From JBNKZU01 sp050301795 (GTDB lineage Bacteria > Pseudomonadota > Gammaproteobacteria > Thiohalomonadales > Thiohalomonadaceae): a stretch of 64,000 bases of DNA. Location: NCBI GenBank assembly GCA_050301795.1, contig JBNKZU010000001.1, positions 10,223-74,222 on the forward strand. Reading direction: 5' to 3'. Shown here in pieces: positions 47,660 to 59,029 of this stretch (the first letter of the stretch is position 1; each line of letters begins with the position of its first letter). The translations under genes and the position numbers were made by a program. The notes under the pieces were generated by a model that saw nothing but the letters and a program-made list of their open reading frames with translations, was not told the origin of the DNA and ran no database searches.

Positions 47660-48958
47660 ATGAATATCACAAGACTTGATACATCCGAACCCACATTTTG
47701 GGACAGCTTAGAGACCTTGCTTGCATGGGATGGTGTTTCCGATGAGCAGGTCAATAGCACCGTTAAGGAGATCATCCAGCAGGTGCGTCAACGTGGTGAT
47801 GCAGCGGTGCTGGAATATACCAATCGCTTTGATCGCATGAATGCGAATTCAATCGCAGAGCTAGAGATCCCACTAGAACGACTTAATGCGGCACTTGATG
47901 CCATTCCTGATGATCAACGTGTTGCTCTTGAGCTAGCAGCGGAACGGATCCGTAGTTATCACCAGCGTCAGAAACAGGAGTCCTGGAGCTATACCGAAGC
48001 CGATGGCACTCTGCTCGGTCAACAGGTTACCCCACTTGATCGCGCCGGACTTTATGTCCCTGGTGGCAAGGCCGCCTATCCATCATCAGTTTTGATGAAT
48101 GCGATCCCGGCAAAGGTTGCCGGAGTCAATGAATTAATCATGGTGGTTCCTACCCCTGATGGCGAGGTGAATGATCTCGTGCTTGCTGCTGCGGCTGTTT
48201 CGGATGTCGATCAGGTCTTTGCTGTTGGTGGGGCGCAAGCGGTTGCTGCTCTGGCTTATGGAACCGAATCTATTCCGAAGGTTGATAAGATTGTCGGCCC
48301 CGGAAACATCTATGTCGCTACAGCCAAAGGCATGGTTTTTGGTGCGGTGGGTATTGATATGATTGCCGGCCCGTCTGAGATCCTGATTGTGTGCGACGGC
48401 AAAACCGATCCCGACTGGATTGCGATGGATCTATTCTCTCAGGCAGAGCATGATGAGGACGCACAATCGATCCTTGTCTCCCCTGATGGTGATTTTCTGG
48501 AGCAGGTGGCTCTAAGTATTGAAAAGCTGTTACCGACCATGGAGCGAAAGGGCATTATTGAAGTTTCACTGAAAAATCGCGGTGTGCTTATCAAAGTGGC
48601 CGATATGGATGAGGCTGTGACCGTTGCTAATGCGATTGCTCCTGAGCATCTGGAGTTATCCGTTGAGGATCCGGTTATGATGGCTCCCAAGATTCGTCAT
48701 GCAGGTGCGATCTTTATGGGTCGATATACCGCTGAGGCTTTAGGTGATTATTGTGCCGGGCCTAACCATGTTCTTCCCACATCCAGGACTGCGCGTTTTT
48801 CGTCACCACTTGGCGTATACGATTTTCAGAAGCGATCCTCGCTGATAATGTGTTCAGCACAAGGTGCATCAGCGCTGGGTAAAACCGCATCAGTCTTTGC
48901 CCGGGGCGAGGGGCTAACCGCCCATGCCCGCTCGGCAGAGTATCGGATTAAGTCGTAA
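47660..48958 (+). CDS. hisD: histidinol dehydrogenase
   Basis: 432 residues. HisD oxidises histidinol twice to histidine using NAD+. The family signature ADQ-type region is [37 protein letters not shown], and the catalytic and zinc residues are found in [25 protein letters not shown] and [30 protein letters not shown]. The final [12 protein letters not shown] is also characteristic. It starts 7 nt after hisG and is followed by a convergent gene. The other histidine genes are not present. Confidence 0.97.
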   Translation: MNITRLDTSEPTFWDSLETLLAWDGVSDEQVNSTVKEIIQQVRQRGDAAVLEYTNRFDRMNANSIAELEIPLERLNAALDAIPDDQRVALELAAERIRSYHQRQKQESWSYTEADGTLLGQQVTPLDRAGLYVPGGKAAYPSSVLMNAIPAKVAGVNELIMVVPTPDGEVNDLVLAAAAVSDVDQVFAVGGAQAVAALAYGTESIPKVDKIVGPGNIYVATAKGMVFGAVGIDMIAGPSEILIVCDGKTDPDWIAMDLFSQAEHDEDAQSILVSPDGDFLEQVALSIEKLLPTMERKGIIEVSLKNRGVLIKVADMDEAVTVANAIAPEHLELSVEDPVMMAPKIRHAGAIFMGRYTAEALGDYCAGPNHVLPTSRTARFSSPLGVYDFQKRSSLIMCSAQGASALGKTASVFARGEGLTAHARSAEYRIKS

Positions 48959-48996
48959 GTAAAAACCTTCAGCAAGCGTTGGTGCGATCAGCACAA

Positions 48997-51273
48997 TCAA
49001 TGTAGATAATTGAGCTGCTTTTGGGTGATGGCATCGTTGACAATCGTTGTCAGCACCTCTGACTGAATATCCTTAGAGAAGAATTTGTATACTGCGCCAG
49101 AGTTAACAGCGCTTTGGGCTGTTTCTGCGTCCGTCTGTGCAGTAACGAGTATTCTAATGGTTTCAGGGTAGAGTGATTTGATGTGACTTAGAAAATCAAG
49201 CCCTAGCATCTCTGGCATACGGTTGTCACAAATCACAACATCAATAGTATGGTTTGCCAGAATTGTAAAGGCATCATTCACATTGCTACTGGTGTAAATG
49301 GAGAACTCTTTCTCATCAAATATCGAAGAAAGGGCGAGCAGCGATATCTTCTCATCGTCAACAATCAAAATGGATGGTTTGGCATTAATCTGATGATGTG
49401 AAACGACCCATTCGGGTATGGTTGTATTTTGAAGGATATGACTAATGGATTCACTATCGACAGGCTTGCTAAGCAGGTAACCTTGCATCTGATTGCAGTT
49501 GTGACGTCTTAGGTAGCTGGCTTGGTCGGTTGTTTCAACCCCCTCAGCAAGAACGCTCATATTCAGGTTATGCCCCATCGAGATAATCGTATTGATGATC
49601 GCGGCTTGTTCAGGATCAGTTGTGATGTTGCTGACAAATGATTTATCGATCTTTAGTTTATTAAACGGAAATTTTTGTAGATATGCCAAAGATGAATATC
49701 CGGTACCAAAATCATCCATCGCCAGGTTTACGCCAAGTGCCCGGACAGTTTTAAGCGTATTGATCGCTTGCTCAGTACGTTCGAGTAACATGCTCTCTGT
49801 AACCTCAAGTTCGAGATATCCTGGATCGAGGTTATATTTATTTAACGCATTGGTAACCGTTCTCACTAACAAGGGGGAGTGTAGCTGATGAGCCGAGAGG
49901 TTCACGGCAATAGTTATCGGTTGCAGACCAGCGTTCTGCCATGCTTTGTTCTGTTTGATGGCCTCTAATAGTACCCACTCGCCAATCTCATCAATGAGTC
50001 CAGATCGTTCAGCAATCGGAATAAAATGATCGGGCGGGATTAGTCCAAACTCAGGATGTCTCCAGCGAATCAGTGCTTCAACACCAGTGATCTTTCCGGT
50101 GACCATCGAAAGTTGGGGCTGATATAGGACATAGAACTGTTGCTTTTGTAGTGCGGATCTTAACTCTTTCTGGATTGATAGATTTCGTGAGATCGCAGTG
50201 GACATTTTTGCATCGTAGTAACAAATGGTAGAGCCGCCCTCTTTTTTAGAGCCTGAAAGCGCTGTATTGGCATTGATAATTAATGCCTCAGGGGTTACCG
50301 CATCATCTGGATAACGTGAAATGCCAACACTAAAGTTGATATATAATTCATGATCATCAATCCGATACTCACCTGCGATATAGTTAAATAACCGTTCAAT
50401 CGCGTAGTAATCACCACTGTTAGTTGATTCATTTTTAAGGATGATTAAAAACTCATCGCTACCCAGATGTGCAAGATGATCGGTTGTTCTAAGGTGTCGT
50501 TTCAAATTCTCTGCAATGGAGATAATGAGTTGATCACCTGCCTCGTATCCAAGCGTATCGTTGATCTCGTTGAAGTCGTTGACATCAAGATAGGCGACAG
50601 AGATTGTGGCCCCCTCACGACTAGCGGCGGCGATCTCTTTGCACAATATGGGTTCAATAAGCTTACGATTGGGTAGGTCAGTTAATGGATTATGTGTTAA
50701 TAGATGATCGTTTCTTTCAATCTCATTCAAATACTGCTTGTTTAAATCCTGGATCGATTTTATCGAAAGGTTAAATAGTGATGGTAGTAGCAGTTGTCCC
50801 AGCATTAGCGCAAATGAAATCTGAGGGTGGATAAACCATGCCCCGCTAAGCATTAATGCCGCATTAAAACCGGCGAAGGTGAAGATTGACGAGAAAAAAT
50901 GGAATGTGAATCCGTAGCTTATGCCGTAACTAATAGATATCCACAGCATTAATGGGTAGATAGCAAACCCATTTGTACCATAGATATATGTGATAGCACT
51001 TAAGAAGGCGGTATCAATAATCAGTATCAGGTAGCGACGTAAAACCGGTTTGTTTCTTGAGGTTATTGTCCATACGGCATAAGCCCCAGAGATCAGCAGA
51101 TAATAGAGACTGATATTGATGACTAATTTGGTATGCGTGTTTTCAGGTTCAAATATGTTGTGGTAAAACAGCAGGGTGAAGAAGAATATGGCTGCGATAA
51201 TAGTCCGAACGATAACCTGCCGTTTCTCCTTGGCGATATCTTTATCCGTCAATAGCTCGGGTAATCTGTTCAA
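48997..51273 (-). CDS. membrane GGDEF-EAL protein with C-terminal receiver
   Basis: 758 residues from a TTG start with an upstream GGAGAG; no better ATG exists. About six N-terminal transmembrane helices (residues 20-170) form a sensor. A GGDEF domain (about 195-350) has the variant active-site motif GSDEF, so cyclase activity is doubtful. The EAL domain (about 370-615) keeps EALIRW, VNLSAHQL, LEVTESMLL, DDFGTGYSSL, KIDKSF, AEGVET and QGYLLSKP, so cyclic-di-GMP phosphodiesterase activity looks intact. A receiver domain (about 630-755) ends the protein, with the phospho-acceptor Asp in VVICDNRMPE and a Lys in FFSKD. A receiver at the C-terminus is less usual than at the N-terminus. It is convergent with hisD and stands alone. 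Confidence 0.9.
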   Translation of the reverse strand: MNRLPELLTDKDIAKEKRQVIVRTIIAAIFFFTLLFYHNIFEPENTHTKLVINISLYYLLISGAYAVWTITSRNKPVLRRYLILIIDTAFLSAITYIYGTNGFAIYPLMLWISISYGISYGFTFHFFSSIFTFAGFNAALMLSGAWFIHPQISFALMLGQLLLPSLFNLSIKSIQDLNKQYLNEIERNDHLLTHNPLTDLPNRKLIEPILCKEIAAASREGATISVAYLDVNDFNEINDTLGYEAGDQLIISIAENLKRHLRTTDHLAHLGSDEFLIILKNESTNSGDYYAIERLFNYIAGEYRIDDHELYINFSVGISRYPDDAVTPEALIINANTALSGSKKEGGSTICYYDAKMSTAISRNLSIQKELRSALQKQQFYVLYQPQLSMVTGKITGVEALIRWRHPEFGLIPPDHFIPIAERSGLIDEIGEWVLLEAIKQNKAWQNAGLQPITIAVNLSAHQLHSPLLVRTVTNALNKYNLDPGYLELEVTESMLLERTEQAINTLKTVRALGVNLAMDDFGTGYSSLAYLQKFPFNKLKIDKSFVSNITTDPEQAAIINTIISMGHNLNMSVLAEGVETTDQASYLRRHNCNQMQGYLLSKPVDSESISHILQNTTIPEWVVSHHQINAKPSILIVDDEKISLLALSSIFDEKEFSIYTSSNVNDAFTILANHTIDVVICDNRMPEMLGLDFLSHIKSLYPETIRILVTAQTDAETAQSAVNSGAVYKFFSKDIQSEVLTTIVNDAITQKQLNYLH

Positions 51274-51691
51274 TCCATTAACTCTCCATAGTGATCGTGA
51301 ACCCTGTTACCGCCACACCTAGGTGATGGTCAATCCATAATTACGATGAATGACTTATAAATATAGTTCAAATATCGGTAAATAATATAAGACCTATAAT
51401 ATATACGGGTTTCGAGTAACACTTTGAACTATAGCACTTTTCTTTAAAATGATACAAGTTGAATCATTTTGGTGGAATTCTCTGAAAAGATCAGGGTGAT
51501 CTCTCATAACAAACAGGCGAAGTCCTCCCGTTTTTTGTGCCAATGCGTGGAGAGCCAGATGCGATACCACTGGCAATGACAACATCTTCAATCTTTCTTT
51601 AAATATTTATCAGGATTCAGAAGGGTGTCTTGGTTGTGTTAATGCAATGGTATACTTCATCGCTTTTGATAGATGTGTGGATAATTAAACA
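51274..51691. other. 418-nt intergenic stretch upstream of rsmA
   Basis: AT-rich between 51330 and 51460. A minus-strand 65-codon frame (51394-51591) with a moderately protein-like middle part lies here but has no ribosome-binding site or recognised homologue. A promoter for rsmA is expected in its last 80 nt. It lies where surA and pdxA would be in E. coli; neither is present. No terminator, repeat or RNA was identified. Confidence 0.4.
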
Positions 51692-52504
51692 ATGAGTGCT
51701 TCGTCGTTATCACCCCACCACAGACCCCGTAAACGCTTTGGTCAGAACTTTCTTCATGATCAAACCGTTATCGATCGGATTATTGCCTCACTATCACCTT
51801 TGGCTACAGATACGATTGTCGAAATTGGTCCTGGTTTAGGTGCGTTAACAAAACAGTTGATCGCCTCTACCGGCTCGATTCATGCGATAGAGATTGATCG
51901 CGATCTGGCGGCGATGTTACGACAAGAGTTTAGTGAACAGCAGTTATCACTCATTACCGAGGATGCCTTGAAGTATGATTTTTCATCGTTGTCTGATAAG
52001 CGCCGATCACTTCGCATTGTAGGTAATCTTCCGTATAACATCTCAACGCCATTGATCTTTCATCTATTAAAAACCGCGCCAATCATTATCGATATGCATT
52101 TTATGCTGCAACAGGAGGTTGTGGATCGTCTTGCCGCGCCTCCAGGGAACAAGACCTATGGTCGCTTAAGTGTGATGGCACAGTTTTATACCAAGGTCGA
52201 AAAACTCTTTACAGTGCCTCCTGGCGCCTTTAATCCACCACCTAAGGTCTATTCTGCTGTGGTTAGAATGACTCCACATTCACAACAACTTGATGTTGGT
52301 TCGGTGAGCCACTTTGAGCGATTAGTGGCTCAAGCCTTTTCGCAACGGCGTAAAACATTGCGTAATACACTTAAAGGGCTGGTCTCTGATGATGTCTTTA
52401 GTGCTGCCAAGGTTGATCCATCCCGTCGTTGTGAAACCTTATGTCTGGAAGAGTTTTCGTTATTAAGTCAGCTTAGTTTTAAGGAGTCGACAGATGACAA
52501 ATGA
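51692..52504 (+). CDS. rsmA: 16S rRNA dimethyladenosine transferase
   Basis: 270 residues. RsmA (KsgA) dimethylates A1518 and A1519 near the 3' end of 16S rRNA. The start RPRKRFGQNFLHDQTVIDRI, the SAM-binding TIVEIGPGLGALTKQL, and the catalytic NLPYNIST motif are present; FTVPPGAFNPPPKVYSAVVRM and FSQRRKTLRNTLKG follow. It overlaps the next gene by 11 nt (ATG at 52494) with an AAGGAG site, so translation is coupled. The apaG and apaH genes follow in the conserved order, but the upstream surA and pdxA genes are absent. Confidence 0.97.
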   Translation: MSASSLSPHHRPRKRFGQNFLHDQTVIDRIIASLSPLATDTIVEIGPGLGALTKQLIASTGSIHAIEIDRDLAAMLRQEFSEQQLSLITEDALKYDFSSLSDKRRSLRIVGNLPYNISTPLIFHLLKTAPIIIDMHFMLQQEVVDRLAAPPGNKTYGRLSVMAQFYTKVEKLFTVPPGAFNPPPKVYSAVVRMTPHSQQLDVGSVSHFERLVAQAFSQRRKTLRNTLKGLVSDDVFSAAKVDPSRRCETLCLEEFSLLSQLSFKESTDDK

Positions 52505-52988
52505 TGTCCTTCTTTGTGGCGATATAAACCTGGATGACTACGCCTCATTGATTGGGAGGTATGGGCTTACACTTAAAATAGTTGACGATGATCAACCGAT
52601 ACCCGGTAGCTGGTTTGGTGATCCTGAAGCTGGAATTATTGCTCGTCAGGTCTATGTCCGTACAGATACGCCGGTACACTCGGCGTTTCATGAAACATGT
52701 CATTTAATCTGTATTGATGAAGAGCGACGCAAACAGCTCCATACCGATGCCGGCGGAGATTATGATGAGGAGAATGGTGTTAATTATCTTCAACTCACAC
52801 TTTCAGATTATCTTCCTCAAATGGGTCGGGAGAAGATGTTTAACGATATGGATCGTTGGGGATATACCTTTAGACTAGGATCATCGAGAGCATGGTTTGA
52901 AAATGACGCAGAGGATGCCAGAGCATGGTTGATACAACATCAGCTAATTAATGAGCAGGGAGAACCCACATGGCAATTGCGGAAATAG
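52494..52988 (+). CDS. HExxH-motif protein of unknown function
   Basis: 164 residues. His66, Glu67 and His70 form HETCH within PVHSAFHETCHLICIDEERR, with acidic residues Glu92 and Glu93 in DYDEENGVNYLQ downstream. This layout is that of a small zinc-metallopeptidase such as ImmA/IrrE, though the overall protein does not clearly belong there. No signal peptide or membrane segment is visible, so it is cytoplasmic. It overlaps rsmA by 11 nt and precedes apaG by 143 nt. A housekeeping link to ribosome modification is possible; protease activity is only inferred from the motif. Confidence 0.68.
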   Translation: MTNDVLLCGDINLDDYASLIGRYGLTLKIVDDDQPIPGSWFGDPEAGIIARQVYVRTDTPVHSAFHETCHLICIDEERRKQLHTDAGGDYDEENGVNYLQLTLSDYLPQMGREKMFNDMDRWGYTFRLGSSRAWFENDAEDARAWLIQHQLINEQGEPTWQLRK

Positions 52989-53131
52989 ATAGGAATCGTG
53001 TCCAATAATTAAGAGCAATATTTATTCACATCTTCACCTTGAACAACGTGGTTTGAATGCTAACCTTTGATCATTGAACGACTAAACACTTTAAACTGTG
53101 ATTATCCCTGTTGACGTTGTAGGAGGTGAAT

Positions 53132-53512
53132 ATGTCAAGTAGCCATTGTCAACTTGATGTTGAGGTCGATACCCGCTATCTAGAAGAGCACTCCGAGCCT
53201 GAATATCATCGTTATGTTTTTAGCTATACCATTACCATGATCAATAAGGGTAGCCTTCCTGCAAAACTGTTAACACGGCATTGGTTTATCACCGATGGTG
53301 ATGGTAAAACTCAGGAGGTCTTCGGGGAGGGTGTTATTGGTGAACAGCCTCATCTTCATCCAGGTGAGAAATATCAGTATTCAAGTGGAACAGTATTAGA
53401 TACACCATTTGGCGTGATGGAAGGGAGCTATCAGATGATTACCGATAATGGAATTCATTTTGATGCGAAGATTCCGATGTTTTCATTAACCACGCCATTT
53501 CAGCTCAATTAA
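53132..53512 (+). CDS. apaG: ApaG/Co2+-Mg2+ efflux-associated protein
   Basis: 126 residues from ATG 53132; a GTG at 53126 falls inside the strong AGGAGGTG ribosome-binding site and is not the start. ApaG is an immunoglobulin-like fold of uncertain function, linked in enterobacteria to cobalt resistance and Ap4A metabolism. The pattern YVFSYTITMINKGSLPAKLLTRHWFITDGDGKTQEVFGEGVIGEQPHLHPGEKYQYSSGTVLDTPFGVMEGSYQM is diagnostic. A methyltransferase gene begins at its stop codon and apaH follows, so the E. coli rsmA-apaG-apaH order is interrupted by one gene. Confidence 0.95.
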   Translation: MSSSHCQLDVEVDTRYLEEHSEPEYHRYVFSYTITMINKGSLPAKLLTRHWFITDGDGKTQEVFGEGVIGEQPHLHPGEKYQYSSGTVLDTPFGVMEGSYQMITDNGIHFDAKIPMFSLTTPFQLN

Positions 53513-54115
53513 GTGACACTAAAATATAGCTATACCCTTATCGCACCTCTATACGATTTACTCATTGAGAAGGCGACAATTGCTCCACGAAAAAGAAGTC
53601 TCAAATCGCTCGACCATAAAGGAATCGATAAAGTATTGATTGCCGGTATTGGAAGCGGGTTAGATATTCCGCATCTACCAACCGGAATCCAATATACAGG
53701 GATAGATTTGACCCCGGCAATGATTGCGCGCGCTCAATCCAAGATTGGTCATCATGATATTGTTCTACAGCAAGGAGATGTCATGTCTCTTCCCTACGAT
53801 GACAACCATTTTGATGCGGTTGTGATGCATCTTATTCTTGCGGTTGTTCCCAATCCGGCCTTGGCGTTATTGGAGGCTGAGCGTGTAGTCAAACCCAATG
53901 GCAAAATCATCATCTTTGACAAGTTTCTAAAACAGGGCGAACTCGCATTTTTTCGCAGAATGCTCAATATTCTGTTGCGTCACATTGCAACCCGAACAGA
54001 TGTTGTCTTTGAGCAGCAGTTAAAACAGTGTAAATATCTTAAGGTTATTGAGGATCGGCCAGCGCTTGCTGGAGGTTGGTTTAGACAGATCAGATTACAG
54101 AAAATAGTGCCTTGA
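53513..54115 (+). CDS. class I SAM-dependent methyltransferase, PmtA-like
   Basis: 200 residues starting with GTG directly after the apaG stop. Motif I VLIAGIGSGLDIPHL, acidic residue GIDLTPAMI and DVMSLPYDDNHFDAVVMHLILAVV form a Rossmann methyltransferase. The opening YSYTLIAPLYDLLIEKATIAPRKRSL resembles phosphatidylethanolamine N-methyltransferases of the Rhodobacter PmtA type, and quinone methyltransferases are also possible. Substrate cannot be assigned. It is inserted between apaG and apaH; the GTG start and lack of a clear ribosome-binding site suggest coupling to apaG. Confidence 0.82.
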   Translation: MTLKYSYTLIAPLYDLLIEKATIAPRKRSLKSLDHKGIDKVLIAGIGSGLDIPHLPTGIQYTGIDLTPAMIARAQSKIGHHDIVLQQGDVMSLPYDDNHFDAVVMHLILAVVPNPALALLEAERVVKPNGKIIIFDKFLKQGELAFFRRMLNILLRHIATRTDVVFEQQLKQCKYLKVIEDRPALAGGWFRQIRLQKIVP

Positions 54116-54165
54116 ATGATTTGTCGCTGATACAATACCGCGAATAGATATTGATGAGTATTTGA

Positions 54166-55023
54166 ATGGCGACCTATGTAATAGGAGATGTTCAGGGCTG
54201 TTACGATGAATTACAACTACTACTAGCCCAGATTAACTTTAATCCGAATTCCGATAAGCTTTGGTTTGCAGGCGATCTCGTTAACCGAGGGCCCAAGTCA
54301 CTTGAGGTACTTCGGTTTGTCAAAGAGCTTGGTGATCGCGCTATCACTGTGCTTGGAAATCATGATCTTCATCTGATTGCAACATGGAGACAGAGCAATC
54401 AGCATCCTAACCTTAACGACTCGCTATCAGCCATTTTTGAGGCTGACGATTGTGATGAGCTACTCCATTGGCTATGCCAACAACCCCTGATGCATCGAGA
54501 TGAAAAGCTGGGTTACTCCTTAGTTCATGCGGGATTGCCACCTCAGTGGAGTATCGAAGAGGCACTTGGGTACGCAAGTGAGGTTGAGCAGGTGTTACGC
54601 GGTGAACAAATGGATGTGTTCCTTCGCCATATGTATGGCAATAAACCCAATAAATGGCATTGTGAATTAAGGGGTTGGAAACGCTTACGTTTTATTGTCA
54701 ACAGCTTTACACGCCTTCGCTACTGTACTGAAAAAGGTAAACTCAAATTTAAATATAAAGGCGCCCCTGGAAGTCAGAACACAAAACAGCTTCCGTGGTT
54801 TCAGATCAAAAATCGACGCAGTCAAGCAGAGCGGATTATCTTCGGACACTGGTCAACGCTGGGACTCTATCAGCAAGATAAGATCTATTCGATCGATAGC
54901 GGTTGTCTTTGGGGTGGGGCGCTCACGGCATTGGAGATTGATCATGACTTTGCAAAGGTACACCAAATCCAGTGTAGTCAAAGTATGACGCCTGCCAATA
55001 CCACAGCAGAACAGTTTCAATAA
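54166..55023 (+). CDS. apaH: diadenosine tetraphosphatase
   Basis: 285 residues. ApaH is a symmetrical Ap4A hydrolase producing two ADP and can decap Np4-RNA. It carries the metallophosphatase motifs GDVQGCYDEL, GDLVNRGPKSLEVL, GNHDLHLI and a GHWSTLGL segment, with AGLPPQW. The C-terminus extends somewhat beyond E. coli's (280 residues). It is the last gene of the rsmA group and starts 50 nt after the methyltransferase gene. Confidence 0.96.
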   Translation: MATYVIGDVQGCYDELQLLLAQINFNPNSDKLWFAGDLVNRGPKSLEVLRFVKELGDRAITVLGNHDLHLIATWRQSNQHPNLNDSLSAIFEADDCDELLHWLCQQPLMHRDEKLGYSLVHAGLPPQWSIEEALGYASEVEQVLRGEQMDVFLRHMYGNKPNKWHCELRGWKRLRFIVNSFTRLRYCTEKGKLKFKYKGAPGSQNTKQLPWFQIKNRRSQAERIIFGHWSTLGLYQQDKIYSIDSGCLWGGALTALEIDHDFAKVHQIQCSQSMTPANTTAEQFQ

Positions 55024-55084
55024 AACAGCTCTTTTAGTTTTATTCTAAGGCGAGTTGGAATAGGTATCATTCCGTCACATCGAG

Positions 55085-55308
55085 ATGCGGGAATCCATAA
55101 ACCAAGGAAATAAAACACTCATTTACTGCACTTATTGTAATGACAGTACCTGGTCAGATTATCAAACGCACCCGATTATCAATTTTTCTAAAAAAAATGT
55201 GCAATACCAATACTATTTGACGCTGAAAAGGCTAAGCTAGATATAGGGGATGTTGATGAATATCTGAAAGATCAGATATTAATTGTGTCAGGAGAGTATT
55301 GTGGATAA
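55085..55308 (+). other. possible frameshifted small ORF before the V-ATPase operon
   Basis: A 51-codon frame starts at ATG 55085 and ends at 55240. At 55190-55197 it crosses eight A, where a -1 shift would continue into a frame ending at the TAA at 55306-55308, giving about 74 residues. The second half (FDAEKAKLDIGDVDEYLKD) looks like coding sequence and has no start codon of its own after the preceding stop. The stop overlaps the GTG start of the G-subunit gene by 8 nt. It could be a slippage-dependent leader peptide, a recently broken gene or a sequencing artefact. The ribosome-binding site of the ATG is weak, and no homologue is recognised. Confidence 0.35.
55217..55245 (+). promoter_or_regulatory. 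putative sigma70 promoter for the V-ATPase operon
   Basis: TTGACG (55217-55222) and GATATA (55240-55245) with a 17-nt spacer, about 55 nt before the first V-ATPase gene. The -35 element is good and the -10 is poor, so it is a candidate only. It falls within the possible small ORF. Confidence 0.4.
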
Positions 55309-55621
55309 GGCGTTACAGCGATTGCTTGAAACCGAGAAAAAGGCTGAAGAGATCGCATCATCAGCAGAGCAGGCATTTGAACAGAGCGTGAAGCGAGCAA
55401 GAGAGGAGGCCGCAAACGCAGAGACACGGTTTCTGCAACAACTGCCAGATCTCCATCGCGCTTATGTCGAAAAAGCAGAGAAGCGGGCGCAAAAAAGCAT
55501 TCAGGAACTTGAGCAAAGATACCACGATCAAATGAAACAACTCGCTGCTCAAGCAAGGTCTCGTGAACAAGAGACGCTAGAGCATGTGCTAAAGATAGTC
55601 TTGGATCCTGATAAGGAGTAG
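55301..55621 (+). CDS. V-type ATPase subunit G/H (stalk coiled coil)
   Basis: 106 residues from a GTG at 55301 (AGGAGA site upstream). It is almost entirely a charged, heptad-patterned coiled coil (LLETEKKAEEIASSAEQAFEQSVKRAREEAANAE), like the peripheral-stalk G subunit of bacterial and archaeal V-type ATPases. It pairs with subunit E. The start at 55283 (TTG) is possible but has no ribosome-binding site. It is the first clear gene of the G-C-I-K-F-E-A-B-D operon. Confidence 0.8.
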   Translation: MDKALQRLLETEKKAEEIASSAEQAFEQSVKRAREEAANAETRFLQQLPDLHRAYVEKAEKRAQKSIQELEQRYHDQMKQLAAQARSREQETLEHVLKIVLDPDKE

Positions 55622-55625
55622 GGCG

Positions 55626-56658
55626 ATGATCGGTTCTTATGCTTATCTTGCCACTCGCATCGCAATCTTAAAATCTCGTCTGTTGCCCGAGAGCTATTTT
55701 ACCCCTTTTGTTCAATCATCCCTTGATGAAAGCTTCGAGAAGCGAACCGGGATTCCGTTATCACAACTCGACGACCAGGAACTGTCGCTTGATTCGATGT
55801 TAATGCGATTATTATTGAACGACCTTTCAGTGATACGCCGCCCTTTAACCGGAGATGCGCGAAAATTCTTTACCTTTTGGGCTCGTCGATTTGAGATCTT
55901 TAATCTAAAAAGTATCATTCGTGGGAAGCAGCAACGACGTAGTTATGCAGAAATTAAGGCTCAGCTACAAGAGATCCCTCCATTCTCATCATTATCACAC
56001 GAGAGTATGTTACAGAGTGAGAATGTCTCAGAGTTATTGCGATTGATTGAGCGAGGGCCCTATAGCTCAATCGCCAGACATGCCAGAGCTGTTTTTGAGT
56101 CCAGTCGTGATTCACATTCGATCGAGGCCGCCGTTGATCTCTATTATTACAATACATTACTTAATCTGCTCTCACAGCTCCCTAAAGAGGACAGTGCCCC
56201 GGCCTTGGCACTTATTGGAATACAGATCGACAGGCTTAATCTATGTTGGCTAGTACGCTACCGTTTTACCTATAAACTATCCTCATCTGAGGCTTACTAT
56301 TTTTTAATCCGAAAAGGGCATCTCCTCACACGGGAGAAGCTGCTCAAACTCTCTGAGCAAGAGAGTCTGGATGCGCTGATTGGGGAGTTACCCCAGTCGA
56401 TTAAGCAATATGTTCAAAACAGTCATAATCATTTTGAGTTGGAACAACATTTAGAGAAGATGGTTAGAGAGAGCGCAAGAAGGTGTGTCAATCATAGCCC
56501 GTCTGTCATCACCAGAGCGTTGGGATACCTTTTGCTGCGGGAGTGTGATCTCAACCATATTCGCACAATGGTGATCGGAAAAAGGCTTAATATGGAGCCG
56601 TATCTTCAAACAATCGCTTTAGGTCACCGTGCCGAGGCATACCAAAAGGTTGCCGAGC

Positions 56659-56666
<8 letters not shown>
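55626..56666 (+). CDS. V-type ATPase subunit C (d-like)
   Basis: 346 residues. This helical funnel subunit sits on the rotor ring and couples it to the central stalk. The repeated three-helix pattern with YLATRIAILKSRLLPESYFTPF near the start and FWARRFEIFNLKSIIRGKQQ, characteristic of the AC39/d family, supports the call. A GGAG-type ribosome-binding site precedes the ATG. It begins 4 nt after the G subunit and overlaps the I subunit by 8 nt. In Thermus the C subunit follows E; here it follows G, so the order is different. Confidence 0.88.
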
Positions 56667-59027
<2,361 letters not shown>

Positions 59028-59029
59028 AG

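Noticed and set aside
51394..51591. 65-codon minus-strand frame in the gap before rsmA
   Set aside because: No ribosome-binding site, no recognisable family and unusual amino-acid composition outside the middle; listed only as part of the intergenic note.
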